A stretch of 64,000 bases of DNA from Talinum fruticosum (Eukaryota > Streptophyta > Magnoliopsida > Caryophyllales > Talinaceae), in NCBI GenBank assembly GCA_021018815.1, contig JAITYX010000004.1, positions 6,142,001 through 6,206,000 of the forward strand, in the 5' to 3' direction. This document shows positions 23,244 to 36,965 of the stretch, one piece after another. The first letter of the stretch is position 1. Every line of letters starts with the position of its first letter. A program made the translations under genes and the position numbers. Below the pieces are notes generated by a model. That model was not told where the DNA came from. It saw nothing but the letters and a program-made list of their open reading frames with translations, and ran no database searches.

Positions 23244-24869
23244 TCACTTAAATTTAGCAGTAAATTATACCATACTTTTCAGTGGGATATTCGAGTATAG
23301 ATTATAGGTTGGTACCTTTGTTTCTTTCTTTTCTTTTTTAAGAAAATATTTACCGTACATGTCTTTGTTAGTCTATTGAATCAGTTATTAGACAGAATTG
23401 TGAAAATGAACAGAAAGGCTGTTTTTTCTTCAAGCATTATTTATCTTATCTTGTTCACTTCTGAATCCATCTTTCTGACTGTATATTGAGGAGAATCAAT
23501 CAATCAAAGGGTGAGAAGATACTGGCTGTCTTGGGTTTTGGTCAGCTGGATGATGATTTGGAAGCAAAGGGAAATGATAAGGAGGCAGATTGATTGAGTG
23601 AGATTCCAAAGAGAGGAAAAGGGCAAAGGGAAAAGGTGTGAAAATAGCCATATCTTTGTTACTAAGGAATCTAGGAATTTATAAGTGAACCCCTCACACT
23701 CTGAATCAATGGATTGCAGAGCCCATAATTTCTCAGCCTCATTATATATATATATATATATATACAAACACTTGAAATAGCCATGATTGACCTTAATAAC
23801 CTTGGCCTAAGATCGACAAGTAATCTATGAAAATATACTAAAAATAAGCGGCTTTTTATAGCAAAAAGTTTCCCCTCGTTGTTATAACTTGGAAAGGGAA
23901 AAGAAAGGAAATTTACTTGAAAAAGTATTGCAATATAAATGATGGGAGAATAGAAATGCAGGCAACCACCCCAGGCTACTGGACAGTATGCTTTCAAAAA
24001 AACAGAAAACACTAAACAGCAATGATATAATCTTTTCAATTATTTCAACTTTTCCCTTTTGAATTGCAGTCCCAATGATATTTAAAAAATATATAGCGGG
24101 TGGGTCATATCTAAGGTCCCAAATAAGACCTTGGCTTGTCTGCGCTTGTCTCTATTTGCTGAAATCAAAATATAATATGAAGCTCAACCATAGTTTCAAC
24201 AGGACTTGCCTCAATCTCTGTCTCTTAACTTTGTTATTGGTTTCTAATTAGTTCAGAAAGGGGAGAAGAGCAGGATGAGGCAATAGGATTTGACTTACAT
24301 TAAAAAATATATATAAATTTTAATGGTCGTACCTGTACCATGTCCTGTGTCTGTGCCATATCGTATCTGTGTGACTGTATTAGTGTCGGTACATCATAGT
24401 CTGTCATCTCTGTATTGAATGAAACATATATTCAAATGTAGTTCAAGGTTCAGGAAGAAAATACAGTTCAAGATTCAGGAAACAAAAAAAATGGATTCTT
24501 GTATGCATAACAAATCAGAAATGCACCCAATGCTTTTTACAGTCTGAAATATTACATGTCCTTATATTTTCTAAATCACACCATTATACCCCATATCCTC
24601 TGTTCGATTCTTGATGCTTGTTAAAATACCCTTTTTTTAAAAAAAAAAAGATAAGGCTCCTAATAAATTCAGATTAGTTGGCCGGAATTGGAAAATATAC
24701 ATAGGATGATGGCCTCCTTTCTCGGTTTCTCTTCCACCATTAACATTGACTTGACTACCGAAGTCTTCTCTTCATATTCTACCTCTTGCTTTAATTATTG
24801 TTACTTTTTTCTGCAACGACATAAATTTTCCACACCCAAGAAAAATCTCTTGCATTTTTTCTCCAACAA
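23244..24869. other. Intergenic, with a TA microsatellite
   Basis: The stretch contains (TA)n at 23743-23764 and no supported gene. Minus-strand frames at 23504-24039 run through low-complexity sequence and lack motifs. Confidence 0.6.
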
Positions 24870-24875
24870 GTTTGA

Positions 24876-25825
<950 letters not shown>

Positions 25826-26395
25826 GTAAACTCTTTTTAAGTAATCACAAACCTACACTTATACATACAGTTATACTCTGTCGATGCTGATATTGTGATA
25901 TATATACAGTCAAAATTATGGACACTGAATAAAAGCTTACCGAGAAAAATATCATTATGCTTAAACAAGCAATCATGTTTTATATCCTCTTTATATCTCC
26001 TAAAATTTGCTACAAGAGAATCAAACGAAGGTGGTTATGTTTTTTAAGTCAAACATTTATGCCCTGTTTTCAATCCAAAACTCTGAACCTTGTTATTGAG
26101 ATCACACTGCCGAAGTTTCTCTGAAGCCACATCTCTACTTTTTAGGTGTAAACCTAAGCACTTCTGGAAAGGGTAACTCAACGCTCAATGTGCATGATTT
26201 TTCTACGTAGACAATAAAGAATTTTCAAAAATTCAAAAATTTGGGCATATTTTGAAAAGTATATGCAGATTGATAGACTCACATATTGAACTGACTTGCA
26301 AAACTGTCTCATTAAAACCTCTATCTCTTGCTTTACCCCACTTCTTGGCCCGCCCAAATCAACATTTTCCACACATTATATATGATTATGATGTA
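25826..26395. other. Spacer between chitinase copies
   Basis: This is the 3' region of the first copy and the promoter of the second. No other gene is seen. Confidence 0.6.
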
Positions 26396-26479
26396 TTGAC
26401 CCATTAACAGAAGTCCAACCTCTATAAATCGCAAGCTTGCTCATCAACCTGTAACCAGTCTATTCGAAAACGTTGGAAA

Positions 26480-27060
26480 ATGACCATAGCTACTAGAGCT
26501 CAGGCAATCATGTTCCTATGTCCTTCTCGGTCCCAAGGTTCAGAAATAGCCATATTCTGGGGCCACAATGTCAATCAAGGAAGCCTAAACGATACTTGTA
26601 ACACGAGGAACTGTGGTATCGTGATCTTAGGTTTCCTTAATGCCTTTGGTAATGGGCAAACTCCGGAGCTAAACTTAGCTGGGCATTGCGATGCCTCCAC
26701 CACCAATGGCTGTACTAGTCTGAGCAGTGAAATATCTGCCCGCCAAAATCAAGGCATTCATGTGCTCCTTCTATAGGAGGGGGTGATGGAAGCTACTCTC
26801 TCTTCTATAATGGATGCGAACCAGGTTGCCTATTATCTCTGGGACAAACTCCTAGGGGGTCAATGTAAATCCAGGCCTTTGGACGATGCAGTTTTGAATG
26901 GTATAGATGTCAATGTGGTAAAGGGCAACCGTTTCTAGGATGATCTGGCTAAGGCCCTGGTTGCTCGTAACAATGACAAGGAAAGAGTTGCGTGATCAGC
27001 AGCCCCAAAATGTCCCTTCCCAGATGCTAGTCTAAACAACGCCATAGCAACAGGTCCTTA
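26480..27060 (+). pseudogene. Tandem GH18 chitinase pseudogene
   Basis: This copy is homologous to the upstream chitinase from the signal peptide region (shortened) through [20 protein letters not shown], where it ends abruptly at about 27057. The last third of the enzyme is missing. Lesions: one base missing near 26772 (stop TAG in frame), later in-frame stops near 26937 and 26994, and loss of catalytic residues: the DGIDFDIE site reads NGIDVNVV. Unlike its neighbour it is clearly dead. TATA box and one W-box upstream are kept. Confidence 0.9.
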
Positions 27061-30000
27061 ATTGGATTTCTTTTATTTCACAGTAGCCCTTCATTGTATT
27101 TGTTATTGGAACATCAATTGTATTTGTTGTATTATTCTTTCAAATGGGAATTGCAGAGACGATTAATTGGGGTTGGAGAAATGTTGAGGAAGAAGCTCTC
27201 ATTTCCCCACCCCCAATTGATATGCTACTAGTTATTTTCATCCTCATTGTCCTTATCTCTTTCCCCCTCTTCCCCCTCCCTGATCTCCTTAACTTTCAGT
27301 TCATAAATTCTTGGGAGTCTAAGGTCTTATCTCCATTTCCCCCAATTTTTGAAGCAAAGTACAATAAATGCACCAAACCTCACTCCTCTCCACCACTTGT
27401 GGCACCATCTACTTGCTATAATATCATGAATAACAAAACATATCAAAACAGAAGCTCGAATTAAGATCAGTAAACAAATAAAATCAACCACTATGCGGGT
27501 GTTTAAACCCACCAAAAGAACTCAGATTAGAATCATGAGGAGAAACGTAATTTACCTCCAAAAATCTCTATTTGTTCCAAGTGCTTCTTTGTATTCTGTG
27601 ACACGCTGATCACATTCCACACACTCTGTTTCATGTTATGATGAATCAAACACTCTCTTTCATTAACTAGCCTTCCGCGTGAATTGGACATAATCTCATC
27701 AAAGTCATCGTCTTTGCAAAAATTGAGCTTAGAAATCAACGAAACCAGCTATTGACTATGATCAACGGCTTCAATATCTTACCATTTCGGCGTGTATATC
27801 CATCGAACAATTCTGCCGCTAATGGTGATTGTAGGGTCGCAGTGGCAGGTGTTGAAAAGAGAGAGAAACAAGAGCAGAGAGGAGAAGAGAAACTCGGAAT
27901 TTCAGAAGGAATTCGGGAGGGGGCGGATTTGGGATGTTTTCATGGGGCAGTTATGCGGCAGAGGCGGATTTTACGCAGCGGAGTTGGGTTTTTGTCTTTG
28001 GGAGGGAGGGCAAATGCCATTTTGATCAGAGAAGCGCCAAGGCAGAAATGTATGGCTTTCTGGGTTTTGTTGGAAAAATAAAAAAGGCAAAGATTGGAAA
28101 TTGGAGAATCAAGAATTCTGGATCACCAATTCATCTGTCTTTATCATTCAAAAGGATGCTTGTGCATCATCAAGGAGGAGCAGAATTATTAGAAATTCCT
28201 TTTTTATCAAGAATGCTTGGAAATTCTGAAAAAGAAAGTAAATGCAGCGATATATGCAGCCGAGATGAACGCCATTTGAGTCAGCAACTCCCATGAGTTG
28301 ACATGAACTACACAAACACAGCCAAATTGAAAATTGAATAGACTATCAGAAATGCAAGATTCATCTCAATGCATTGCCTGTCAAAACCAAAATAGAACCA
28401 CTCCAAACACGAGATTTTTCTTATGAACACACGTCTGATACAGATAAACATAATCATTCCCCTTAAGTGAATGACAAATTCGAGTATCATATTATCCTTT
28501 ACAACTCCTAAAGGCTGAAGTTGATGAATTATCAAAGAAACCGACACCTTATTCGTGGCAAAATGCGTTATCATGATGACACGACAAGGATCCTCTGAGA
28601 AGTTACTATCAGTACTAGAATACAGAAGTTTCAAAAGCAGACAGACAAGGAAATAGCCAAGAGCTGCACATTCCATTGGAAGGAGGAAAAATCACCTGAA
28701 ACTGTCAAGCAGTAAACACTAGTTTGAGGAGCACTCATCTCCAACAAATTAAGCTAGCTGTGAAAGTGTGGGTGAGACAGCCTGAACAACCTAACTGCAG
28801 ACATTGATGCTCGAAGAAAGCTTCCCTGCAGTAGTCTCCTCGATCATTCTCTGATATCTCAGATACGTGAAAGCTTAAGTCATTGAAAGGATTAAGACTG
28901 GTTAAACTAGCAAGATTGTTCTCCAAATAATAACAGGGCTGCAGTTTTGCAACGATGTTTTTCAGACATAGATGAAAGCAGCAACAACTTTAGCTGTCCA
29001 GTCACCAAAATGCAAGTGCATTTTTGAGATGCTGTAACTTACCTGAACTCATAGCTTGGACATATTAGTCAGCTTACAACATGTAAGAACCAAAACATAC
29101 TTGCAAGAAGCTGAGAGAGAGGTTCCGCTCTGAAGAAACTGGAATACTGATCGGGAAAAGGTAAGGGTACAAGAAAAACTGAATGGCTTTCGTGAAGCTA
29201 GCATCAAATGTCCTCATCTGATAAATTTGATCCCATATGCAAATCGATATTCCGATTTCTGCTTATATATGAATTGATACATAAATCATCATAGCAATCA
29301 CAGGCAATTCGACTTCCAGACAGCACATTTACCAAGGGCTACAATAATCAATATCAGCAATTGACCACCCATCTGGAAACACCAACAGCAAATTCAAGTA
29401 AATCCAGAGCAGCAGAGCAAATCATGCATATCAGCAAAGATAACCTATGGTAAGACGCATATTCCGTTTGTAACATAAGTTAGAGCTTCATCAATAATTG
29501 CATGACTTCAACTTTATCAATAATTGTATGACTTTAGCTTCATCGATAATTGATGACTTATTTGTCCAGTCATTATATTGGTCTTTATACTTCATCAAGT
29601 AGACTCTCAACAAAGAGTTCCATGTCTAATTCATTTAAAGGTCACCGATTTTAATTCCCTTCATCTCCCTCTCTCCAGCTGGTAACTCCATGTGAATATA
29701 AAAATAAATCCGAATACAAGCAATCCTAATTAATAAAAAAAAATTTTTAAAAATGTTTTTTTTCTTTTTTGTTTGGAGGTTAGAGGGGACAGATTGGGTT
29801 CATTATAGCCAGTGAATGAGGAGAATAAAAGAGATGCAAAGCATATGATATGAATGCTGATAATAAGATGAAAATGGAAGGAAAAGGAATATAACACAAC
29901 CACCTTATCAAAGCATACTTTGCTTTTTTTGCATGAGGTTCTTGACCTTTATACAATCAGTATCTTATCATATCATATTCTAAATATATGTTTTTGAGGG

Positions 30001-33000
30001 TGTGGGGGACCCTTTCACTAATCAACAAGACCATTAAAGTTGTCTTGCGGCCAGAAAAATCAAAGCCAGAGCAGCCAATTATCACCGCCAGACCAACTAC
30101 ACCCCCTCCCCCTCTCTCTTTCTGGAGGGAGGTGGAAATAGGGGGAAAAAACTGTAGCCTTAGACTTGACAGAGCTAGCCTGAGATGCGAAACTCAATAC
30201 CAGCAACCCAAAACATAAAGTATGGTTAGTCAACTGGAATAAAAAATGACCCAACTTGGACCCTAACCAAACCGACCTACACCCCAAATATGACCCAACT
30301 ACTGGACCATTTGCGAGGTCTAAGTTTAAGTTTATAGTAGAGCGTTATTTGCTGAAGCAAGTGACAAGACCTGGTGAGGGCCTGCAAGAGACCCCATGCC
30401 TAACACGGCCCTGTTTGGCTGATGCAGGAAAATTTTTGCTTTTTCCCAAAATAAAAAAGTCTAGATTGACATTTGATATGGGGCTCCACACATGATTTTC
30501 GAATTCCTTCTTCTTGAAGTCTTTTATTATCACATTTTTTTCCTCCATCTCCTGTAATTTCTCAGACCTCCTCCCTCTCTTAAACTTTGAGGCTCCCTTT
30601 TGCACTTGGAACGTGAGATTTCAGCCTCACCTTATTACATATTAGATTTGCCACTAAAATCTCAACGTTGCATGACAACTTGCCTGAGCAGTGGAAACCA
30701 ATAAATAAATAAACCACGGCTATGATATTGCATGCATCACTGGACAAGGGCTCTCATATCTACTTTTAGACGTGGAAGATACCTATGAATTATCCTAAGA
30801 AATGACAAGAAAGTTGAAGCGTAAAATCTACTTAATTACTAGTTCACGTACAACAAATAAGAAATAGAAAATAAAAAAGGGAAAGTACTATAAGCTATAT
30901 ACGTACTAGTATATTCTGTACAAGCTAAACCCAACGCAAATAATACTTGACTAAAACACGACCCAAAATGCCGAGATTTAAGACAATAATATATCTATGT
31001 GCTTAGAACCGTCTATTAGGAATAGAAACCTAACATGCAGTTTGCAAATATGGCGGATTAACAAAGAAAGTAGAATAAAAACTTGACATGTGAAAGCAAT
31101 ACAAGTTGGGTAAAAAGTAAAACCCTAAACTCAAACCAAAAGTACTGCCTATCTACTACTATCGTACACTACACTATATGCTTTCAGCCATTGCATTCAG
31201 ACTCGACAGTACTGAATGCTCAGACCCCATTTGCGTTCCAAAGAACTTGCATGGCTGATTCACTTTAACAGAGAGAGAGAGAGAGAGGGGGGAGAGATGG
31301 CAAGTAGAGGTATTGTTTGGCAGTGGCTGGGGGCCAACCTAATAATGAAATCAAGCAGAAAGGAGTGTCTGGATATTTTTCTGAGGTATGAATATTGAAT
31401 GTGATGGTAATTGGTGAAAGGGCTTTGCCCGTAAAACGCGCCGATTAACTTTAATTTGTTTAGAAGACAATCATTCAACAACAATTTAATTACCTAAATA
31501 TATAGATTAGGTCAAAAGCATTCTTCCCTTTAATCATAGTAATGGTAATAAAGAGTATAGTTCTACCATTTTGGAGGCTGCTAATCATAATTTGTTTAGC
31601 CAAAGGGAACTACTTTTTCGTCCATGCTTGCTTTTTTTCACCAATCATATATAACTCTAGAAAATAGTCAACTAAAATACCGAGAATCATCTTCTCAAAC
31701 AAGGTTAAATATGAATAGACCGAGTCTGATAAAATTAAATATTTCACTATTCAACATGGTATATAAAATGAAACTATCGTACATGACAACCATGTAAAAT
31801 GAAATAAAGACATGGGAAGAGGAAATAAAGTTGGTCCGGCATGTCAAATTGGGTTGTCTTGTGTAATGTTCCCTTCAAGATGCACTCAATCTCATACCAT
31901 TATACCAACCCCCTTCTCAAGACCCACCACTAAACTATCTAAATCAATCCCCAAAAACACACAAAGTTGAAAAAAACAGCAGGATTAATAATACTAATCT
32001 TAGTCTTAGTCTTCACCGCCCAAGGAGGAAAAAGGACCACTCATAATTTGTTTTCCCAGTTCCTATTGTTGTCTTTCACTTATCAAACTCTGTATCTTAC
32101 TGGATCCACTCCAAAGTATTCACAACAAATGACGGAGGAATGGCGGCAGTATATCAGAAAGACTGTATACATCTTAATGTAAGTTAAATCTGGTCAAACT
32201 AAGTCTTCTTCAAATTTTCATCGAGTTAGATATGACAATTTATATTTATAATCTATATTTCTATTATGATTTTTGTCAATTTCAAATATATAGTCCTTTA
32301 AGTGCAAACATATCATTGATATTGCAATTATGATACATTAAACATTGCAAACAGATAATTCATGTTATTTTTTCGGAACTAGATTTCTATAAAGCCTTGT
32401 GACGAGGAAACCTCAATAAATCAAAAACAGATTAAATTGATAACTAGTTTCAAATATGAGCCAACATGATTTTAAATAGTAGGAATTAGATCATCAGATA
32501 TAGATCAATTTCATAGTATTCAGTGCTACGGGTGATAATGAATGAGAATGTGCCAAAAGAGGGAGTCATGGCCACTAGTTGTTAGGTAAAGGATGAGTCC
32601 AGTTGTTTGCAACCATGATCAATCATCTTTTTTTGGTTTAGGGGTTTGACGTGCCACAAAAGAATAAACCCAGTGCCCCCTGCCTGCCCTCGGATTAATC
32701 ATGTTTAATTATTTCATAAACATGTGGTCATGGGCATGATTAGCTGCCAAGGTAAGAAAATTTGGACACAAATAAAACCCTTTTTTTTTTTGTGCTAAAA
32801 GAAAAGGAGGGTGTAACCCACCACCTCCAACCACAACCCCAGCTGCTGATTATCAGCCAATTACATAAAAACATCAGGATTTAACACCTTTAAATTACTA
32901 TTTGCTGAAACATATCACATCAATCACACGGCCTAAACTATCTACAGGAAGTCCAGGAATTTTCCTATAATAATACTATTAGAAATTAAAAATTAAAAAT

Positions 33001-33600
33001 CTCACCCCAAGAACTCCAACTCAATTTTAGTTTGCCTTCCATGGCAAACTTGAGCTTGGAATAATAAGGACCCATTTTTCTCACGAACAATAAGACTTTG
33101 GGTTCAGTTTCTAGCCCTAATTTCTATAACATTCCTGAACAGTCTTAGATTAGATGGGGACCATAACACATATTCTGAGAATAAAAATAGAATTTTTTTT
33201 AAAAAATGGTGAGAATTAAGATGCTGAACCCAAAATCAACGGCTTTGAAGCACCCGGCTTTATGGACAGACCAATATTTATTCAGTCAGTACTCCCAAGA
33301 ATAAGATTCCTCTTCAGATATGTGAAAGATCTCACATTTTCACTGCAGATGAAACACTCACGGGCAAGTCTGTTACTGGCAGTTAAAAAAGCAGAGAGTT
33401 AGTGAGGAGTGTACAACAAAACGGTGCCGTATAAGTCACAACAGGAACAATGCTGAAAATAGAAAACGAATATTTGGCATACAGCAAGGAAATAGTTTGG
33501 ACTTTTTTACCAAATACACATTTAAAAGGCTCCCAAAATAGCCATGAACGTTAAAAATTCTCATGTCGTCCAAGTTGAAAGTTGATGCCAAAGCTCAAAC
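27061..33600. other. 6.5-kb stretch with no supported gene
   Basis: Small frames are scattered on both strands. Minus-strand 27533-28020 looks like a CT-rich leader followed by a 68-codon frame without recognisable domain, and minus-strand 28308-28926 has weak frames. They could be exons of a non-coding or unknown transcript on the minus strand, but I cannot support one. GA microsatellite at 31270-31288. A hydrophobic frame at 31967-32182 resembles a signal peptide but begins with TTG and matches no peptide family I know. Confidence 0.4.
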
Positions 33601-34142
33601 CACCCCCACTCCAGCTGGGAAAATTTTGGACGGTCTAGAAATTCCCTTCCTCCAACCTCACATGTCCCCATCATCTTTTCTCTCCTAAGTACCAACTTTT
33701 CTTTTTTACCCCAAAGATTCCAAAGCCAAAGCTCCACCTTTCTTTACCCCCTTTCCCTCTCCTGTTTAACCCACCACTCCATTTCCATTCTGTTTCATTC
33801 ACTACCTCTTTCTATTTTTTTAATTTCAACATTTACCCTTTTTCATCATGGTTCTGGTTCTATAAGTGCCCACCCCTAACACACCACCACTTCCCCCTCC
33901 CCCTTCTTCTCTTCTCCTTTCTCTGTCTGCTTCTCTCCCATCTCCCGCCATTCTGCCCCTCTGTTTCTCAAGCTCTTATTTCAACCTTCTGGAAACTCTG
34001 TTTTCGGATATCCTTGAGCTTCCATCCTTTCATTCCCCCCTCCCTTTTGGGCATCCAAAAAAACAGAGAGAGACTGGGGGTATTTTGTCAGCTCTGCCAA
34101 ATACCTTGATGCTGAATAATTGGGTTTTGATGTTTGAGATTC
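33601..34142 (+). promoter_or_regulatory. CT-rich promoter and long leader of the S1 bZIP gene
   Basis: A TATA-like TATAAG lies at 33861-33866, followed by a CT-rich stretch. Transcription from just downstream would give a leader of about 550-570 bases, the kind of long leader known for S1 bZIP mRNAs. An upstream mini-ORF of 17 codons (34109-34162) overlaps the start of the conserved uORF in another frame. Confidence 0.45.
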
Positions 34143-34268
34143 ATGTCTCCAATTCTCAGTGAGCTCTTCATTTCTGGGTTTATGATAAATTCCACATATA
34201 GGCGCAGGACCCATCTAGTTCAATCCTTCTCAGTTGTCTTCCTCTACTGGTTCTACTTTATATCATAA
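34143..34268 (+). CDS. Conserved sucrose-control uORF peptide (SC-uORF), 41 residues
   Basis: A 41-codon ORF lies in the bZIP leader, 195 bases before the main ATG. Its C-terminal part, THLVQSFSVVFLYWFYFIS, is the conserved sucrose-control peptide known from Arabidopsis bZIP11/ATB2 and its relatives. That peptide stalls the ribosome when sucrose is high and so represses translation of the main ORF. The N-terminal part (MSPILSELFISGFMINS) is also conserved in eudicots. An in-frame TGA lies just upstream, fixing the start at 34143, and no ATG lies between its stop (34266-34268) and the bZIP start, so re-initiation could only reach the main ORF. Identification is by sequence recognition; activity is inferred. 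Confidence 0.93.
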   Translation: MSPILSELFISGFMINSTYRRRTHLVQSFSVVFLYWFYFIS

Positions 34269-34463
34269 TTCCCCATATCTTCATCCCTCTAAACTATACC
34301 TAGCTACAATAATCTACCTATCCAAAAAACTCAAAAAAAAAAAAAAAACTGTACCTGTAGTGTGCCAAACAAACATCCCTCGTTTTCTTCTTCTGAGTTA
34401 GAGTATTGACTGGTTATCTGGGTCCTGCAAAAACAAAATAATTTTCTCTTCCTGAAATTTACA

Positions 34464-34985
34464 ATGGCTTCACCTGGAGGCGCATCTTCAGGGTCATCAT
34501 GCCTGCAGCAGAACTACGGCTCGGAGGAGGAGATGCAGATGCAGATCATGGATGAGAGAAAGAGAAAGAGGATGCAATCAAACCGAGAATCAGCAAGGAG
34601 GTCAAGGATGAGGAAACAAAAGCATATGGACGATCTAATGGCCCAGGTTTCCCATCTAAGGAAAACCAACAACCAGCTTCTGGACAGCATAAACATCACC
34701 AGCCAGCATTACACAAAGGTCGAGGCAGAGAACTCTGTCCTCAGAGCCCAGATGTCAGAGCTCAGCAGCAGGTTACAATCACTCAATGAGATCACCAATG
34801 TCCTGACTGCCAACAGCAACCATCATCAGAATCTGGGTGTTTATGAAGCTGGTGACAAGATCGAAGACCTTTTACCCATCCTTCAAGAGCCTTATGCCAT
34901 TGACAGCTTCTTAATGAATCCATGGAGTTCAACTCCCAGTTTCAGCCAGCCTATCATGGCTTCAGCTAACATGTTCCAGTATTAA
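34464..34985 (+). CDS. S1-group bZIP transcription factor (bZIP11/bZIP44 type)
   Basis: An intact, intronless gene of 173 residues. The basic region NRESARRSRMRKQKHM has the invariant N-x7-R (N40, R48), followed by a leucine zipper (L58, L65, L72 and later heptad positions to about residue 107). Small size, the lack of introns and the sucrose-control uORF in the leader place it in the S1 group (bZIP1/2/11/44/53), which form heterodimers with group C bZIPs and bind ACGT/ACTCAT sites in genes of amino-acid and sugar metabolism. The nucleus is the expected site. Which S1 member this is cannot be settled here; the uORF fits the bZIP2/11/44 subset best. Confidence 0.92.
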   Translation: MASPGGASSGSSCLQQNYGSEEEMQMQIMDERKRKRMQSNRESARRSRMRKQKHMDDLMAQVSHLRKTNNQLLDSINITSQHYTKVEAENSVLRAQMSELSSRLQSLNEITNVLTANSNHHQNLGVYEAGDKIEDLLPILQEPYAIDSFLMNPWSSTPSFSQPIMASANMFQY

Positions 34986-35480
34986 TGAACATGGAGGCTA
35001 TCAGCAAAAGTTGTCATGGACATATCATGATATGTGGAGAAAGAGGAACACAGTACAGGCACTGGGAACATCACTAAACCGTAAAGGTTCCTAACAAGTT
35101 CAGCTGTTGGTTAGCAGTATTGCACGAATTGGAATGCGACGTGTAGGGGGATGAAGAGATCCCATTAAATAGGGGAAGAGACATGAAAAAGAGGTTGTCT
35201 ACATTCTTAAGTCGTCTTTAAGGGGATACCCCTTTTTCTTATTTCTCTTTTTCTATCTCTTTTCTATTTTTTCTCTTCTTTTTTTTTTTTGGGGGGGGTT
35301 GGTGTCCTAATTGAATAAGTAGTTGTGTTCCTACATAGGGATGTTATATGGCCATTGGGGTTTTCATGTAAATGGGTTTATGCCTATGCAAGCTGGTTCC
35401 TAGAGTGTTCATATTGCAGTAATGGTATATGTAATCTAGCATGACAAAATCTTTCCCTAGTGATTGTCAATTTGCTTCAA
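34986..35480 (+). other. bZIP 3' UTR region
   Basis: Non-coding, T-rich (a long T/G run at 35276-35298), consistent with the 3' UTR and downstream region of the bZIP gene. No exact poly-A site can be set. Confidence 0.4.
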
Positions 35481-36934
35481 AATTTCTCGATATGTTCTAC
35501 TGCCTTATAAAGCAGCCTGGAGAAAGAAAAAAATTGGGCAGGGGGACCATAAACTCCACAATTTAAACAGTTCAAGTATTGAAACATCAATAATCCCCAA
35601 ACTTAAAGAGATGGAGTGAAAGCTAAATAAAGTACAATAAATTACAAAGTGATTAGATTTCCCTAAATGTATTACTTCTAGAGTTTTAAAAGATGGCACA
35701 GTTGATCCAAAAACTAATAAAATGGTATGATACATCACTCTTGATTCTTGAAAAACTACAGGTAACCTAAGCTAAGTTTCCATCCACATACGCTTCTCTA
35801 GCCAAAATACTCAGTCTCACTAATATCTTCCATCCAATCAGAAATACATGCATAAGACAATATATGACAATAGGACATTCAGAAATCAGATGAGAAGTAG
35901 GAGCCAGAATGCTTAAAACTACACCTGAATGAAAACCTTGACTGACTAATTCCAAGTTTACATTCTTCCTCTCTAATATTAAGAAACAACACTTAGCAAG
36001 TCAACATCATAATTATAGGAAAATAATTACAACGGGAGACCATTTAGCTTGTAAAATACCTCGATGTTATTGAAATACAGAAATCCGCAGAATAGTTGGT
36101 GAACAGACCACGCAATTATCAAAGAAGGTACACTTGTACTGAGTTCAGAAAATAGCTAATGCAATTATCAAAGAAGGCATGAGATGGAGATGTTTGATGT
36201 TGACCCCATACCACAAGCATAACAAGAGAAAGGCGTTTTCTTTATAAAAAAATAGTTGCTAAGTAAAAAATACTTCCAATTATCCTTCCTGATATGGTAG
36301 AAATACAGAAATTTCGGTCTCCCTCCCCTCCTTTTCCTTTCCTCTGCAAAGACGGCCAAATTCAGAATCAGATCTAAATTAAATGCCTACCTAAAAATTC
36401 ACATCTATAACAAAAATAGATGCTCGGAAAAACCTAAAACCTGAAACAGGAAAATAGGAGAGCAGCACTTCTAGAAACTTTTGAAAATGATGTTCACCTA
36501 TTATCGATTCATAACTGCCACGAAAGGCAAATTATGAGTCTCTTCTCGTCACATAGGCATGTTTTTCCCCCAACTGTCTCAATTGACATTGCTAACCTGT
36601 TAGGCAAAAGATAGGTATATCGCTCCATCCCACCATGACATAGATACCATGTAAATAAGCAATTGGGTTAATTCATCTGTTTTCCATTTTGCATTAGTCA
36701 ACTTCTTTCCTTCCCCCACCCCCTCCTTTTCTTTTTCATCTCCTCCCTCTCTTTCACATCTAATATGAGACACAGGTACCAAGGACGAATCAAAGTGTCA
36801 CTGTGGGTGGCTATAATTCCCAGAAAATCCTGCATTCCCCTGGCCAAGAAAGTCAACAGTGGTGGCTCAAATGCAAATGTGAGAGACGTCAAGGTTTTTT
36901 CTTTCAGAAAAAAAAAGGAACAGAGGAAAGAGAG

Positions 36935-36965
<31 letters not shown>

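Noticed and set aside
27533..28020. Minus-strand gene start with CT-rich leader
   Set aside because: The 68-codon frame has no recognisable domain, and no following exons could be fitted.
31967..32182. Possible small secreted peptide
   Set aside because: It starts at TTG, has no upstream ATG, no cysteine pattern and no known peptide motif.
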